The translations under genes and the position numbers were made by a program. The notes beneath the pieces are model-generated. The model searched no databases. It was not told the origin of the DNA and was given only the letters and a program-made list of their open reading frames with translations. DNA of 64,000 bases. It comes from Phymorhynchus buccinoides (taxonomy: Eukaryota; Mollusca; Gastropoda; Neogastropoda; Raphitomidae). The stretch lies in assembly GCA_017654935.2 (NCBI GenBank), contig CM065712.1, positions 21,740,903-21,804,902 on the forward strand, written 5' to 3'. How positions within the stretch are numbered: the first letter of the stretch is position 1; each line of letters opens with the position of its first letter. This document shows, piece after piece, positions 34,090-45,079 of this stretch.

Positions 34090-34997
34090 GTTTCCGTGTG
34101 GACAGGGTGGTTGGCGACGAGGTCAAACTGAACGATCAGCAGTCGATAGAGGTCCCTGTCATGGGAGGAGACGTTTCACCTGGCACAGACAGACAGACAG
34201 ACAGACAGGCATGGAAAGCGCTACCTTTCCGTGTGGACAGGGTGGTTGGCGACGAGGTCAAACTGAACGATCAGCAGTCGATAGAGGTCCCTGTCATGGG
34301 AGGAGACGTTCACCTGGCACAGACAGACAGACAGACAGACAGGCATGGAAAGCGCTACCTTTCCGTGTGGACAGGGTGGTTGGCGACGAGGTCAAACTGA
34401 ACGATCAGCAGTCGATAGAGGTCCCTGTCATGGGAGGAGACGTTCACCTGGCACAGACAGACAGACAGACAGACAGGCATGGAAAGCGTTACCTTTCCGT
34501 GTGGACGGGGTGGTTGGCGATGAGGTCAAACTGAACGGTCAGCAGTCGATAGAGGTCCCTGTCATGGGAGGAGACGCTCACCTGGCACAGACAGACAGGC
34601 ATGGAAAGCGCTACCTTTCCGTGTGGACAGGGTGGTTGGCGACGAGGTCAAACTGAACGGTCAGCAGTCGATAGAGGTCCCTGTCATGGGAGGAGACGCT
34701 CACCTGGCACAGACAGACAGACAGGGAAAGCGTTACCTTTCCGTGTGGACGGGGTGGTTGGCGATGAGGTCAAACTGAACGGTCAGCAGTCGATAGAGGT
34801 CCCTGTCATGGGAGGAGACGTTCACCTGGCACAGACAGACAGACAGACAGACAGGCATGGAAAGCGCTACCTTTCCGTGTGGACGGGGTGGTTGGCGACG
34901 AGGTCAAACTGAACGGTCAGCAGTCGATAGAGGTCCCTGTCATGGGAGGAGACGCTCACCTGGCACAGACAGACAGACAGACAGACAGACAGTCAGA
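34090..34997 (-). repeat. Tandem array of seven partial exon-9 copies with splice sites
   Basis: Seven units of about 120-150 bp each carry the last 89 nt of exon 9, a donor and a (CTGT)n tract. Donor-side ends are at 34225, 34359, 34493, 34615, 34737 and 34871 (GGAAAG|GTARCG). The most distal copy, at 34090, has a changed donor (GGAAAC|GTAGAG). Each copy has a pseudo-acceptor TGTGCCAG|GTG at its 5' side, for example at 34313 and 34447. The copies enter in phase 0 and leave in phase 2, so joining one after exon 8 or exon 9 gives GGG-TGA or AGG-TGA, a stop. They are not usable as extra coding exons. They are near-identical, so the expansion is recent or kept homogeneous. Confidence 0.92.
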
Positions 34998-35024
34998 CAG
35001 ACTGACAGGCATGGAAAGCGTTAC

Positions 35025-35162
35025 CTTTCCGTGTGGACGGGGTGGTTGGCGATGAGGTCAAACTGAACGGTCAGCAGTCGATAGAGGTCCCTGTCCTGGG
35101 GGGAGACGCTCACCTGGCACAGACGCCTCAGCAGCACCCCCTCCCCGGCCCACAGCCCGCAC
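35025..35162 (-). CDS. ESPL1: Separase exon 9 (founder of a tandem exon array)
   Basis: A 138-nt exon, phase 2 to 2. The acceptor is CTCTGCAACAG|GTGC and the donor GGAAAG|GTAACG. The product, CGLWAGEGVLLRRLCQ followed by a helix RDLYRLLTVQFDLIANHP, matches human RADTGQERFNIICDLLEL. It joins exon 10 with an Arg codon split AG|G. Its last 89 bases plus donor are repeated seven more times downstream (34090-34997). This is the only copy with the 5' coding part and a normal acceptor, so I take it as the functional exon. Confidence 0.92.
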
Positions 35163-35229
35163 CTGTTGCAGAGAGACAAAAGGTACGCGAGGGTTTACAC
35201 ACTCAGTCAGGCATGGGATTTTTCAGCCT

Positions 35230-35750
35230 TTAGAATGATTTCAGGCTTTTTGATGGCCCCCAGAGGTAATTTATTTACATCAAAAAGAGACCAGTCGAGA
35301 ACAGAAATACTAGTTCTATGGGAATAAAAATGAACTAAATATATTCAATTCTATTCTACTGTTAATGTTGTTTTTAAGGCTTAGATTACAAAAAACAGCT
35401 TCAGTTTAAGGGGGCAAGATGGGGGGGGGGGGGGGGGGGGGGGGGGGAGGGGGGGGGGGGGTAACTAATTCTTTGAGTGCGCATGAGTTGCTTTATCGGG
35501 GAAAAAAATCAGACATAAACTCGGAAAATAGATAAACACATGGCATGGTACTTGGCAGTGAATGTCTTTGTATTTTTCACCCCCAGATTCAAATCTTAAA
35601 AGGTCAAAACGAAAACCTCCTCCTAGCTTCTCGCGCACAAGCATACCACAGACCACATGGTCACAGCACGTTACATTCCCAGGCATGGTAGTGGGGGCAA
35701 AGTGGTTTGCAAGGAAAGTGGCCGGGGGTCCAGGGGGCCGAAGAAAATTC
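35230..35750. other. Intron 8 sequence with poly-G
   Basis: G tract at 35420-35461 with one A. The stretch 35490-35570 (GATAAACACATGGCATGGTA, TTGGCAGTGAATGTCTTTG) resembles 54925-54975. No gene recognised. Confidence 0.55.
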
Positions 35751-36138
35751 GGTAAAGGTCAAGATGTGCCACCCCCCCTGCATTTCTCGGTTAATTCTAT
35801 TTTTCTGTTTTTGCCTTTCTTACTATACATAAAGCTGTATTTTAGGAACATTTTCAGCTAATAACCTTTTTGGAATACTAACCCTATCCCTAACCCTAAC
35901 CCTACCCCCCATTATGTACTGCAGTACACCGCGATTTGTCACAGTTGTGGTTCGTTGCGTTTTTCCGTCTTATAGGGTGGGGGGTAGGGTTAGGGTTAGG
36001 GCTAGGGTTAGTATTCCAAAAAGGTTATTAGCTAAAAATGTTCCTAAAATACAGCTTTATGTATGGTAAGAAAGGCAATAACGGAAAAATAGAATTAACC
36101 GAGATAGGTAGGGGGGGTGGCACATCTTGACCTTTACC
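35751..36138. mobile_element. Foldback element with TTAGGG/CCCTAA arms, 8-bp target duplication
   Basis: Arms begin GGTAAAGGTCAAGATGTGCC. The inner part has ACCCTATCCCTAACCCTAAC and its mirror GGGTTAGGGTTAGGG around a ~75-bp loop. GAAAATTC flanks both sides (35743-35750, 36139-36146). Confidence 0.93.
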
Positions 36139-36849
36139 GAAAATTCAATAAAATTCAATAAATGAGTGAAAATTTCACTATTTTCATGCCATTTCAAAAT
36201 AATTTTGTTTAAAACTTTCGCGGATTTTCCGCGATTCGCGGAGGTCTACCATGCCTGCATTCCGAAAACATCGGGCAGCTGAGGGAAATCCTGTTTGTAT
36301 CCGTTGTGAATGCAAGAGGGTTTTAATCTGCCATCCATTTTGGCAGAAATCTTGGGGCAGTGGGTGGATGCCTCGTGCCTCCATACGGGGGGAGCTGGAC
36401 GACCCTGCCCCCTCCATGAGTCTCTCCCCATGGGGATACCAGGGGGACTTTCGTAAAAATAGTTCCCCTCACCTTCTGGAAGTTCTGTGCTTGTAACTTC
36501 CTCTCGTCTTTCACTCTCTTTGACTCTGCCTTTTCCCCTTTGCTTTCTATCATCTACTATCTTTCTGACTTATTGGCCCATTCTCCTGTCTTTTTTCTCT
36601 AAAAAAACTCATCTTCCAATCTTTGACCTCCTCCGAAATCGGACTGTGTCGGCTGTAGGCAGCGGGGAGACCAGTGAAAACTGAAAAGCGGACACATACG
36701 TACCTTACCCATTATGGCCTTATGGCCTGGGGACGCAGAAGAAGAAGAGAAGGCAAATATTTTATTTTATAAGACCGTGGTTCCGAATGACAAGATGGCC
36801 AGTCCTGAAGACTTTCTTTTAGCTTTTTCAATCCTGACTTCGGGAGCAT
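36139..36849. other. Dispersed repeats, no gene seen
   Basis: 36410-36560 matches 20870-21000 (inverted); 36650-36740 matches 46390-46480 (inverted); both look like LINE 3' regions, ending in a GAAGAAGAAG tail. Confidence 0.6.
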
Positions 36850-37092
36850 GCCTGAACTTCTCTCACCCACGTGAGAACTACTCTCATGCCTGAACTACTC
36901 TCACCCACGTGAGAACTACTCTCATGCCTGAACTTCTCTCACCCACGTGAGAACTACTCTCATGCCTGAACTACTCTCACCCACGTGAGAACTACTCTCA
37001 TGCCTGAACTACTCTCACCCACGTGAGAACTACTCTCATGCCTGAACTACTCTCACCCACGTGAGAACTACTCTCATGCCTGAACTACTCTC
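36850..37092. repeat. 38-bp minisatellite, six copies
   Basis: Unit contains CTCTCACCCACGTGAGAACT (an inner palindrome around CACGTG) and CTCATGCCTGAAC. It lies 55 bp from the exon 8 donor. Related single copy near 49550. Confidence 0.92.
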
Positions 37093-37146
37093 AAAGTCCG
37101 TAAAATCCGGTAACTGACAGACGGATGCTTCTCAGACTCTACCCAC

Positions 37147-37227
37147 CCTTTGAGCAGCCAGTTGAGCTCCAGCTGAAGATAGTGGCACACCGTGTCCGCA
37201 AGGCAGGAACTCTCGTCCACCATCGAT
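37147..37227 (-). CDS. ESPL1: Separase exon 8
   Basis: A small 81-nt exon, phase 2 to 2. The acceptor is GTTTCAG|ATCG and the donor AAAGG|GTGGGT. It encodes a single helix (CHYLQLELNWLLK) aligned with human LALLLREELQAYK. Six copies of a 38-bp repeat lie just downstream of it in the gene, at 36850-37092. Confidence 0.88.
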
Positions 37228-37546
37228 CTGAAACACGCCCACCACAACACCTTGCAGTTTCATGGGTGCTCCTGGGAAATTTCAAAAATCCTGCAAGGCA
37301 GGGGTCCAGGGGCCGCCCAGTTAACAACTTGACTTAAACAATCCTAAAAATATAAAGTTCCTGGTAAAGGCATGTAAATATTTATCTGTATTCATTTCTT
37401 TTATATTCTACACATGAAAGAAACCGACAAAACGTTTATAAATAGGAAATTCGTTGCTTCTCAAATTCTCATAATCCGGCGACGCCGGCTCCAGGCAATA
37501 AAAAAATCCTGCATTTCAGGACATCCTGAATGCAGTTTGCGTGTCA

Positions 37547-37761
37547 CAGGGCTCCCAGGGACCCCCGTTTGGGGGTCCATGAAGCACTAACATTCTAAAG
37601 AAACACTCTAAGAGAATGTGCAAGGGGTCCCAGAGATGCACTAGAAACATTCTTTTTAGCATTCACAATGCCACTGGGACCCTCTATCCCGCCTCTAGGA
37701 CCCTCTATACTGTAAGTGAAGGAGTCCCTGGGACCCCTTGTTTTGCGGGATTGGGAGCCCT
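37547..37761. mobile_element. hAT-like MITE, CAGGGCTCCC family, 5-bp duplication
   Basis: CAGGGCTCCCAGGGACC to TTGGGAGCCCTA; TGTCA flanks both sides. Confidence 0.78.
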
Positions 37762-37819
37762 ATTGTCATGTCATGTCATGTTCTAAGTACTAAGTAACAC
37801 ATTCCACCCTGTGTTCAAC

Positions 37820-38305
37820 AAATTGTCGGGCGCACTAGCAGTGATGTCCTGAGGTCCCGGTCATAGGACATTGACCTATTAAAATTGAAAATGTCCTATT
37901 GTGTTCTCCCCTGTCGGGACAAACGGCTGATTCAATTTTTAACACTGGCACGCTTTGCCTTATTGATTTCTGCAAGAGCCAGGACATTGTCCTATTGATT
38001 TCTCTCGTCTCAGGACAGTTTGTCCTATCACTTTTCGATCCTCGGTACATCACTGCACTAGAGCAGCTGCCAGTGCCTGCGCCCGACAAATTGTCGGGCA
38101 GAGACCTCCATTTACTGTCCTTATCAATCTAAAAGCTATTCATTTTAAACGATTAAAGGAAGCTTATTGTGAAGCTCTTCATGTCGAAACGACTCGCTAA
38201 ACTTTGTCCAATTTTAAAGCATTTCATACTCAGAACCCGCGCCCCCCCCCCCCAACACACAGGCTGAGAGTACAACCTGCAGAGAAAATAGGCAGAGCAC
38301 GAAGG
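37820..38305. mobile_element. piggyBac-related fragment with GCCCGACAAATTGTCGGGC palindromes
   Basis: The hairpin motif at 38081-38099 and a half copy at 37827 also occur at the end of the piggyBac remnant 45080-46132. The right side GCAGAGCACGAAGGGTTAA looks like its TTAA end. Confidence 0.6.
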
Positions 38306-39664
38306 GTTAAAGGACAAAACGTGCTTAGTGTGTGTAAAGGCAAAGCATCATGTTTCAGAAGAAAAGGGTTAAAGGACAAAACGTGCTTAGTGCGTGTAAA
38401 GGCAAAGCATCATGTTTCAGAAGAAAAGGGTTAAAGGACAAAACGTGCTTAGTGCGTGTAAAGGCAAAGCATCATGTTTCAGAAGAAAAGGGTTAAAGGA
38501 CAAAACGTGCTTAGTGCGTGTAAAGGCAAAGCATCATGTTTCAGAAGAAAAGGGTTAAGGGACAAAACCTGCTTAGTGCGTGTAAAGGCAAAGCATCATG
38601 TTTCAGAAGAAAAGGGTTAAGGGACAAAACGTGCTTAGTGTGTGTAAAGGCAAAGCATCATGTTTCAGAAGAAAAGGGTTAAGGGACAAAACGTGCCGTG
38701 TAAAGGCAAAGCATCATGTTTCAGAAGAAAAGGGTTAAGGGACAAAACCTGCTTAGTGCGTGTAAAGGCAAAGCATCATGTTTCAGAAGAAAAGGGTTAA
38801 GGGACAAAACCTGCTTAGTGCGTGTAAAGGCAAAGCATCATGTTTCAGAAGAAAAGGGTTAAGGGACAAAACCTGCTTAGTGTGTGTAAAGGCAAAGCAT
38901 CATGTTTCAGAAGAAAAGGGTTAAGGGACAAAACGTGCTTAGTGTGTGTAAAGGCAAAGCATCATGTTTCAGAAGAAAAGGGTTAAGGGACAAAACGTGC
39001 TTAGTGTGTGTAAAGGCAAAGCATCATGTTTCAGAAGAAAAGGGTTAAAGGACAAAACGTGCTTAGTGCGTGTAAAGGCAAAGCATCATGTTTCAGAAGA
39101 AAAGGGTTAAGGGACAAAACGTGCTTAGTGTGTGTAAAGGCAAAGCATCATGTTTCAGAAGAAAAGGGTTAAGGGACAAAACCTGCTTAGTGTGTGTAAA
39201 GGCAAAGCATCATGTTTCAGAAGAAAAGGGTTAAGGGACAAAACCTGCTTAGTGTGTGTAAAGGCAAAGCATCATGTTTCAGAAGAAAAGGGTTAAGGGA
39301 CAAAACCTGCTTAGTGTGTGTAAAGGCAAAGCATCATGTTTCAGAAGAAAAGGGTTAAGGGACAAAACGTGCTTAGTGTGTGTAAAGGCAAAGCATCATG
39401 TTTCAGAAGAAAAGGGTTAAGGGACAAAACGTGCTTAGTGTGTGTAAAGGCAAAGCATCATGTTTCAGAAGAAAAGGGTTAAGGGACAAAACCTGCTTAG
39501 TGCGTGTAAAGGCAAAGCATCATGTTTCAGAAGAAAAGGGTTAAGGGACAAAACCTGCTTAGTGTGTGTAAAGGCAAAGCATCATGTTTCAGAAGAAAAG
39601 GGTTAAGGGACAAAACCTGCTTAGTGCGTGTAAAGGCAAAGCATCATGTTTCAGAAGAAAAGCA
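38304..39664. repeat. 62-bp minisatellite, about 22 copies
   Basis: Unit runs GGTTAARGGACAAAACSTGC, TTAGTGYGTGTAAAGGCAAA, GCATCATGTTTCAGAAGAAA plus AG. One unit (38694) lacks ~8 bp. The array starts exactly at the GGGTTAA end of the preceding piggyBac-like fragment. Intron 7. Confidence 0.96.
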
Positions 39665-40048
39665 AAGCTGTTCGCAAGGAAAAGGCTCCACTGAACTCCA
39701 CCGAAGTGACTCAGCAGCAGTGCAGTGTCTCCTCGGTTGGTTGCCTCCTGACGGCCTAACATAGATTCGCTCTCCTTGAACGGCTGATCTCGGATTCTGC
39801 GACTTTAACAAGCTGGGGTGTGGCTGCGAATTGGGATTTGGAATGGAATGAACGGCGTGGGAGCAGCAATGCCACTGTACGGCCCAGAAGATGGGATCTC
39901 AAAAAAAAAGAAGAAAAAAAGAGTTGTTCACAAGGCTAGACAGGCAAAGCAACACAAACGTAAATGCTGATGATGAGATTGTTGGCTTATCGTCTTATTA
40001 GAAAAACATCGTCTCAATAGAAAGGCGTCTTCATCCACCCATCCTGAC

Positions 40049-40272
40049 CTGGCCAAGCGTTCCTCCCCCCTCTCCCCTCCCTCTCGGAAGGCCGTCCTCT
40101 TCAGCTTCATCCAGGTCTTGGTCAGCGACGTCACGCCCTCCTCCTCCTCCCCCGGCGTCGTCGCCTGGCAACCCACCGCCATGGCCTGCCGCACCGTTTC
40201 CATGGCGTCGTCCAGGCGACCGGTCTTCAGCTGCGTCTGGCTCAGGCAGTTGTGCAGCTTCAACACCGTCGA
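40049..40272 (-). CDS. ESPL1: Separase exon 7
   Basis: A 224-nt exon, phase 0 to 2. The acceptor is TTTGGAAACAG|TCG and the donor GCCAG|GTCAGG. The segment KLHNCLSQTQLKTGRLDDAM matches human [20 protein letters not shown], followed by an extra acidic loop (TTPGEEEEG). The donor was chosen because phase 2 joins exon 8. Reading through to 40030 stays open but loses the human alignment. Confidence 0.92.
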
Positions 40273-40312
40273 CTGTTTCCAAAAGAAATGATCAAAATTT
40301 GTGTCAAAGAAT

Positions 40313-41064
40313 CAGGGCTCCCAGGGACCCCCATTTATGAAGCACTAAAATTCTCGAGGACCCTCTACAGGGTTCCGTATACAGAATTTTGGAAATAAAA
40401 ATCCATACTTTTTCCAGACCATTTCTGCAACTTTCCCATACCATAAAGAGGCCAGATGCACTCACCTCTCAGATGATGTCTGTGGCCTATAAAAGTCACG
40501 CATTGTCATTGCCAGGCCGACTTGCTCTGATTTGCAGCTTTCTCCAGCTGATGGTGCTTCTTGCCTTCAGCATGGCATTTCAGTGCCCCCACACCCATGT
40601 TCCGGCACATGTGTATTGCGTACAAGGGACGTCACTTTGCCGGCCAAGAAAGAAAAGTTCGTCTGCTAGTAACCATGGCGCTCACTCGTCAAGTATGCGT
40701 GGCGGGGTAGCGTTGTTATTATCATGTAAAATCGAAGTGAGATTCTCTTTGTCTTCAGTGAGAAAACAAATTGCCTGTCGCTGTGAACTGTGCCAGACTG
40801 AAAAAATGAAGACTTTTCCAGACTCAGGCAACCAAAGTTGATAATTCCATGCTTTTCCAGGCCTGGAAACCATTTTTCCATTTTCCAAGACTTTAAAGAC
40901 TGTACGAACCCTGCCTCTAAAAAGAATGAGCAGGGGGTCCTAGGGATGCACTAGAAACATTCTTGTTAGCATTCGCAATGCCACTGGGACCCTCTATCCT
41001 GCCTCTATACTGTAAGTGAAGGAGTCCTTGGGACCCCTTGTTTTGCAGGAGAATTGGGAGCCCT
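40313..41064. mobile_element. hAT-like MITE (CAGGGCTCCC) with a nested hAT-like element
   Basis: Outer CAGGGCTCCCAGGGACCCC to TTGGGAGCCCT. Inner element 40368-40913 has ends CAGGGTTCCGTATACAG and TGTACGAACCCTG and a perfect 6-bp duplication CCTCTA. Confidence 0.85.
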
Positions 41065-42132
41065 AAATTTAAATAAAATTGTCATAAAGCAAGAAGCCTA
41101 AACTGTGCAAAGTTGAGCTTAAAAATGACACACATCCTAGAGTAGAAGGGGGGGGTTGCGTACTCCTTAAAATGACGCAAACAATGAGTCAAGCATGACA
41201 TGTTTCTCTGCAATCTGTACTATTTCAAGGTGGGGTATGCGTGCACCCCACCAACGCGCAGACCTGTTTCTACTCTAGTTCGCTTTTGTGAAGAATTTTT
41301 TTGAAAATTAACTCGATATAAAAGCAGCTAACAAAATGGTACGGTGTTCATCCGTCCTGCGGGGATAAGACCATCTGCATGGGTGCTCCTGGGAAATTAA
41401 AAAAATCCTGCAAGCCCCGGCGGAGTGCAGGGACAGCGCCCCTCCTGGGGGTTCCGGGGGGCAATGCCCCCTGGAAGCTGAAGGGAAACAACAGTTTCCA
41501 ATGTAACTGACAGGCCCTCGTTGCACTTTCACTTCTGGTTAAACGTCATGACCCTCTATAACCAGCAAAATGCATCTTCTCAAATTCTCATAATCCGGCG
41601 ACGCCAGCTCCAGGCAATAAAAAACATCCTGAACTTCAGGGCATCCTCAAAGCAGGAGCATCCATTCAACAGTGGTTTGTAAAAAAGATTCAGGATGTTG
41701 GACGAGTTCTTATATGACTTGGGGGAGGGAGGGGGAGAGAGGGAGAGGGGGGGGGGGGGGAGAGGGGGGGGAGAGGGAGAGGGCGGCAGAGGGAGAGAGC
41801 AGGGAGGGCCATTCTTTACGTCATATTTGGAAGATTCAAGAAAGACGATTACATCAAAACTTCCAGCCAGCAATATTCGCGACAATCATCGAGACTTTTT
41901 TAGGACTATATAGAATCATTAAAACTTTTGCTTGCAATGACATTTTCCCCCCGAGGTCTCTCATTTAACAAATTTTTTTTTACTGTTCTTAACTCCAAAA
42001 CCGGTAGCCACAAGTTCTGAAAAAAACCACCAACGGATTTCTGGCGTGTTTCGAAAATTACCACCCCTGAATAACATGAAACTGCATGACTGTTTCGTAC
42101 ATTCCTAGTGCTTTATTTTGTTTATTATAACT
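41065..42132. other. Intron 6 sequence with a G-rich tract, no gene seen
   Basis: GGGAGAG-type run at 41721-41812. Blocks at 41376-41410 and 41575-41640 resemble 37260-37290 and 37455-37520 (CAAATTCTCATAATCCGGCG), so they are dispersed repeats. Confidence 0.55.
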
Positions 42133-42379
42133 TTAACCCTTTTGCCGCCAGCCATATTTTCAGCCAGAAAATACCATTAATCTTAACTGGGTAGAGGAAA
42201 ACAATTGTCAGCAATATTGGGAATCCTTCTGTGACATGTACAACATTAGGCCTATCCTTACCTCCCAACATTGAGAAAATAGGGTCTTCGGATAACAGGC
42301 CCTGATTTGATGCCTTTTAGTGACATGGGTGTGAAACCATTGTGGTGCTAAAATGCGACATTGGTGGTGAAAGGGTTAA
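42133..42379. mobile_element. piggyBac-type MITE (TTAACCCTTTTGCC family)
   Basis: Intact 247-bp copy, TTAACCCTTTTGCCGCCAGC to TTGGTGGTGAAAGGGTTAA. The 56-bp satellite starts 16 bp beyond its end. Confidence 0.9.
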
Positions 42380-42394
42380 AAAAAAACCATCACA

Positions 42395-43880
42395 CATACA
42401 CACACATGTGCGCACTTTGCACAAATGATTGCACACACAGCAAGCACTCACAGATACACACACGTGCGCACTTTGCACAAATGGTTGCACACACAGCAAG
42501 CACTCACAGATACACACATGTGCGCACTTTGCACAAATGATTGCACACACAGCAAGCACTCACAGATACACACATGTGCGCACTTTGCACAAATGATTGC
42601 ACACACAGCAAGCACTCACAGACACACACATGTGCGCACTTTGCACAAATGATTGCACACACAGCAAGCACTCACAGATACACACATGTGCGCACTTTGC
42701 ACAAATGATTGCACACACAGCAAGCACTCACACATACACACGTGCGCACTTTGCACAAATGATTGCACACACAGCAAGCACTCACAGATACACATGTGCG
42801 CACTTTGCACAAATGATTGCACACACAGCAAGCACTCACAGACACACACATGTGCGCACTTTGCACAAATGATTGCACACACAGCAAGCACTCACAGACA
42901 CACACATGTGCGCACTTTGCACAAATGATTGCAACACAGCAAGCACTCACACACACACACATGTGCGCACTTTGCACAAATGATTGCACACACAGCAAGC
43001 ACTCACACATACACACGTGCGCACTTTGCACAAATGATTGCACACACAGCAAGCACTCACAGATACACACATGTGCGCACTTTGCACAAATGATTGCACA
43101 CACAGCAAGCACTCACAAACACACGTGCGCACTTTGCACAAATGATTGCACACACAGCAAGCACTCACAGATACACATGTGCGCACTTTGCACAAATGAT
43201 TGCACACACAGCAAGCACTCACAGATACACACATGTGCGCACTTTGCACAAATGATTGCACACACAGCAAGCACTCACAGATACACACACGTGCGCACTT
43301 TGCACAAATGATTGCACACACAGCAAGCACTCACAGACACACACATGTGCGCACTTTGCACAAATGATTGCACACACAGCAAGCACTCACAGACACACAC
43401 ATGTGCGCACTTTGCACAAATGATTGCACACACAGCAAGCACTCACATACACACACATGTGCGGTTGGTACACACAGCAAGCACTCACAGATACACACAC
43501 GTGCGCACTTTGCACAAATGATTGCACACACAGCAAGCACTCACAGACACACACATGTGCGCACTTTGCACAAATGATTGCACACACAGCAAGCACTCAC
43601 AGATACACACATGTGCGCACTTTGCACAAATGATTGCACACACAGCAAGCACTCACAGATACACACATGTGCGCACTTTGCACAAATGATTGCATACACA
43701 GCAAGCACTCACAGATACAGCATGTTGCACTTTGCACAAATGATTGCTACACAGCGCACTCAAATTTAATGCGCAACAAATTTTTCACAGATAATCTGTG
43801 CGCACTTTGCACAAATGTTTGTCCTACACAGCAAGCACTCACAAGCTCCCCACATGTGCGCACTTTGCCAGGGGGTCTTT
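42395..43880. repeat. 56-bp minisatellite, about 26 copies
   Basis: Unit ACACACAGCAAGCACTCACA, GATACACACATGTGCGCACT, TTGCACAAATGATTGC. Edge units decay after 43700. Intron 6. Confidence 0.96.
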
Positions 43881-44468
43881 TGTAAAAAGCAAGTCACAGA
43901 CACCACCACGCGCGCAAACTTGCTTTGGAAGTTCTGTGCTTAAGCATATAACCTCTACAAGTGGCCTGTCTCAGTCACTCTCAGAATAGGGTGGTTGGTA
44001 AGTCGTTGACTCTGCCAGGTCATTTTCATTTCGCTTTGCTTACTGTCATCTGTTTGTTGTTATCTTTCGAGTGAGCCTTATTTGCCTTTCTCGCTCAAAT
44101 TTAATGCCAACATTTTTTTCAATAATCTGTCACGTGTTTGTCCTACTTTTTTTCACAAGACTTTTGTAAAAATATTTCCTCTGGAAGCCTTGAAGTCGGA
44201 CTTGACTCTGCTGGGCTTACTGTCATCTACTATATCTTTCTACCCTTACCGGTCAATTCTCCTGCCTTTTTTCACAAGACACTTTCAGACATTTCCTCCA
44301 GCCGAAGTCGGACTTGCTGGGCCTAACTATTTCTTAGTTAGGCACATAATGTCAGCATGACGCTTCTGTGCTCATAATTGACAGGAAACCGCTGAGCGAT
44401 CGAAGAAGAAGAAACTTAGACAAGCACTAAGACAACACACACACAAATGCTCATCCGAGTATCAATAC
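43880..44468. other. Dispersed repeat, LINE-like 3' end
   Basis: Ends with CGATCGAAGAAGAAGAAAC, a (GAA)n tail like the ones near 36745 and 63740. Duplicated blocks (CTTACTGTCATCT at 44038 and 44217). No open gene. Confidence 0.5.
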
Positions 44469-45079
44469 TTAAAGGGCCACCCTGAGGGATGAGTTGGGGT
44501 TTTTTTTGGTTTTTTTTATCTTTACGAGAAGACAGCCCAGTCTTCACGAAGAACGTCCATAATGATCTGCGATCAATTGGACGATAATCTCACTCTCTGC
44601 GGATGAGTTTTTGCAAGAAACATGTCCAGATCACCAGGAAAACACCCTTTACAGAGATTGCAACACTCACTTTGCTCTGGTTTCCTGGAAATCAAACCGT
44701 CAAATCGGCGATTCCTCCTTGGCGGAGGTGCTGGGAGTAAAATTATTTCAGTGAAAGAGAAGGCATGGTGCCTTCTCTTTTCTAATGGCCGCCTGAGTTA
44801 GACCAAATCGTTTGCATGAAATTTCCAAATACAAGCCTTTTTATTTTTTATTAATTTTATACAGTTTACCAAAAGGAGTTTCGCTCACAACAAAGGAAAT
44901 AGCTCTTTTTTTGTTTGTTACTACTGCACTACAAAGAAGAAAAAGCTTCAACCACAACGATTGTCCTCCACCCACCCCATCCAAAATGACTTCTCTCTCC
45001 GGTATCTCCGCCAAGGAGAAATCGCCGTTTTGACGGTTTGATTTCTAGGAAACCAAAGAAAAGTGAGTGTTCCGATCCT

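Noticed and set aside
34019..35233. Plus-strand repeat protein frames with DRQTDRQ
   Set aside because: Antisense shadows of the tandem exon-9 copies; the minus strand has the conserved separase coding and splice sites.
35880..36010. True chromosome-end telomere
   Set aside because: Only a few TTAGGG units, in inverted orientation inside a transposon with an 8-bp target duplication.
42317..43885. Cysteine-rich and His/Thr-rich repeat frames
   Set aside because: Produced by the 56-bp satellite; open on both strands because units lack stops.
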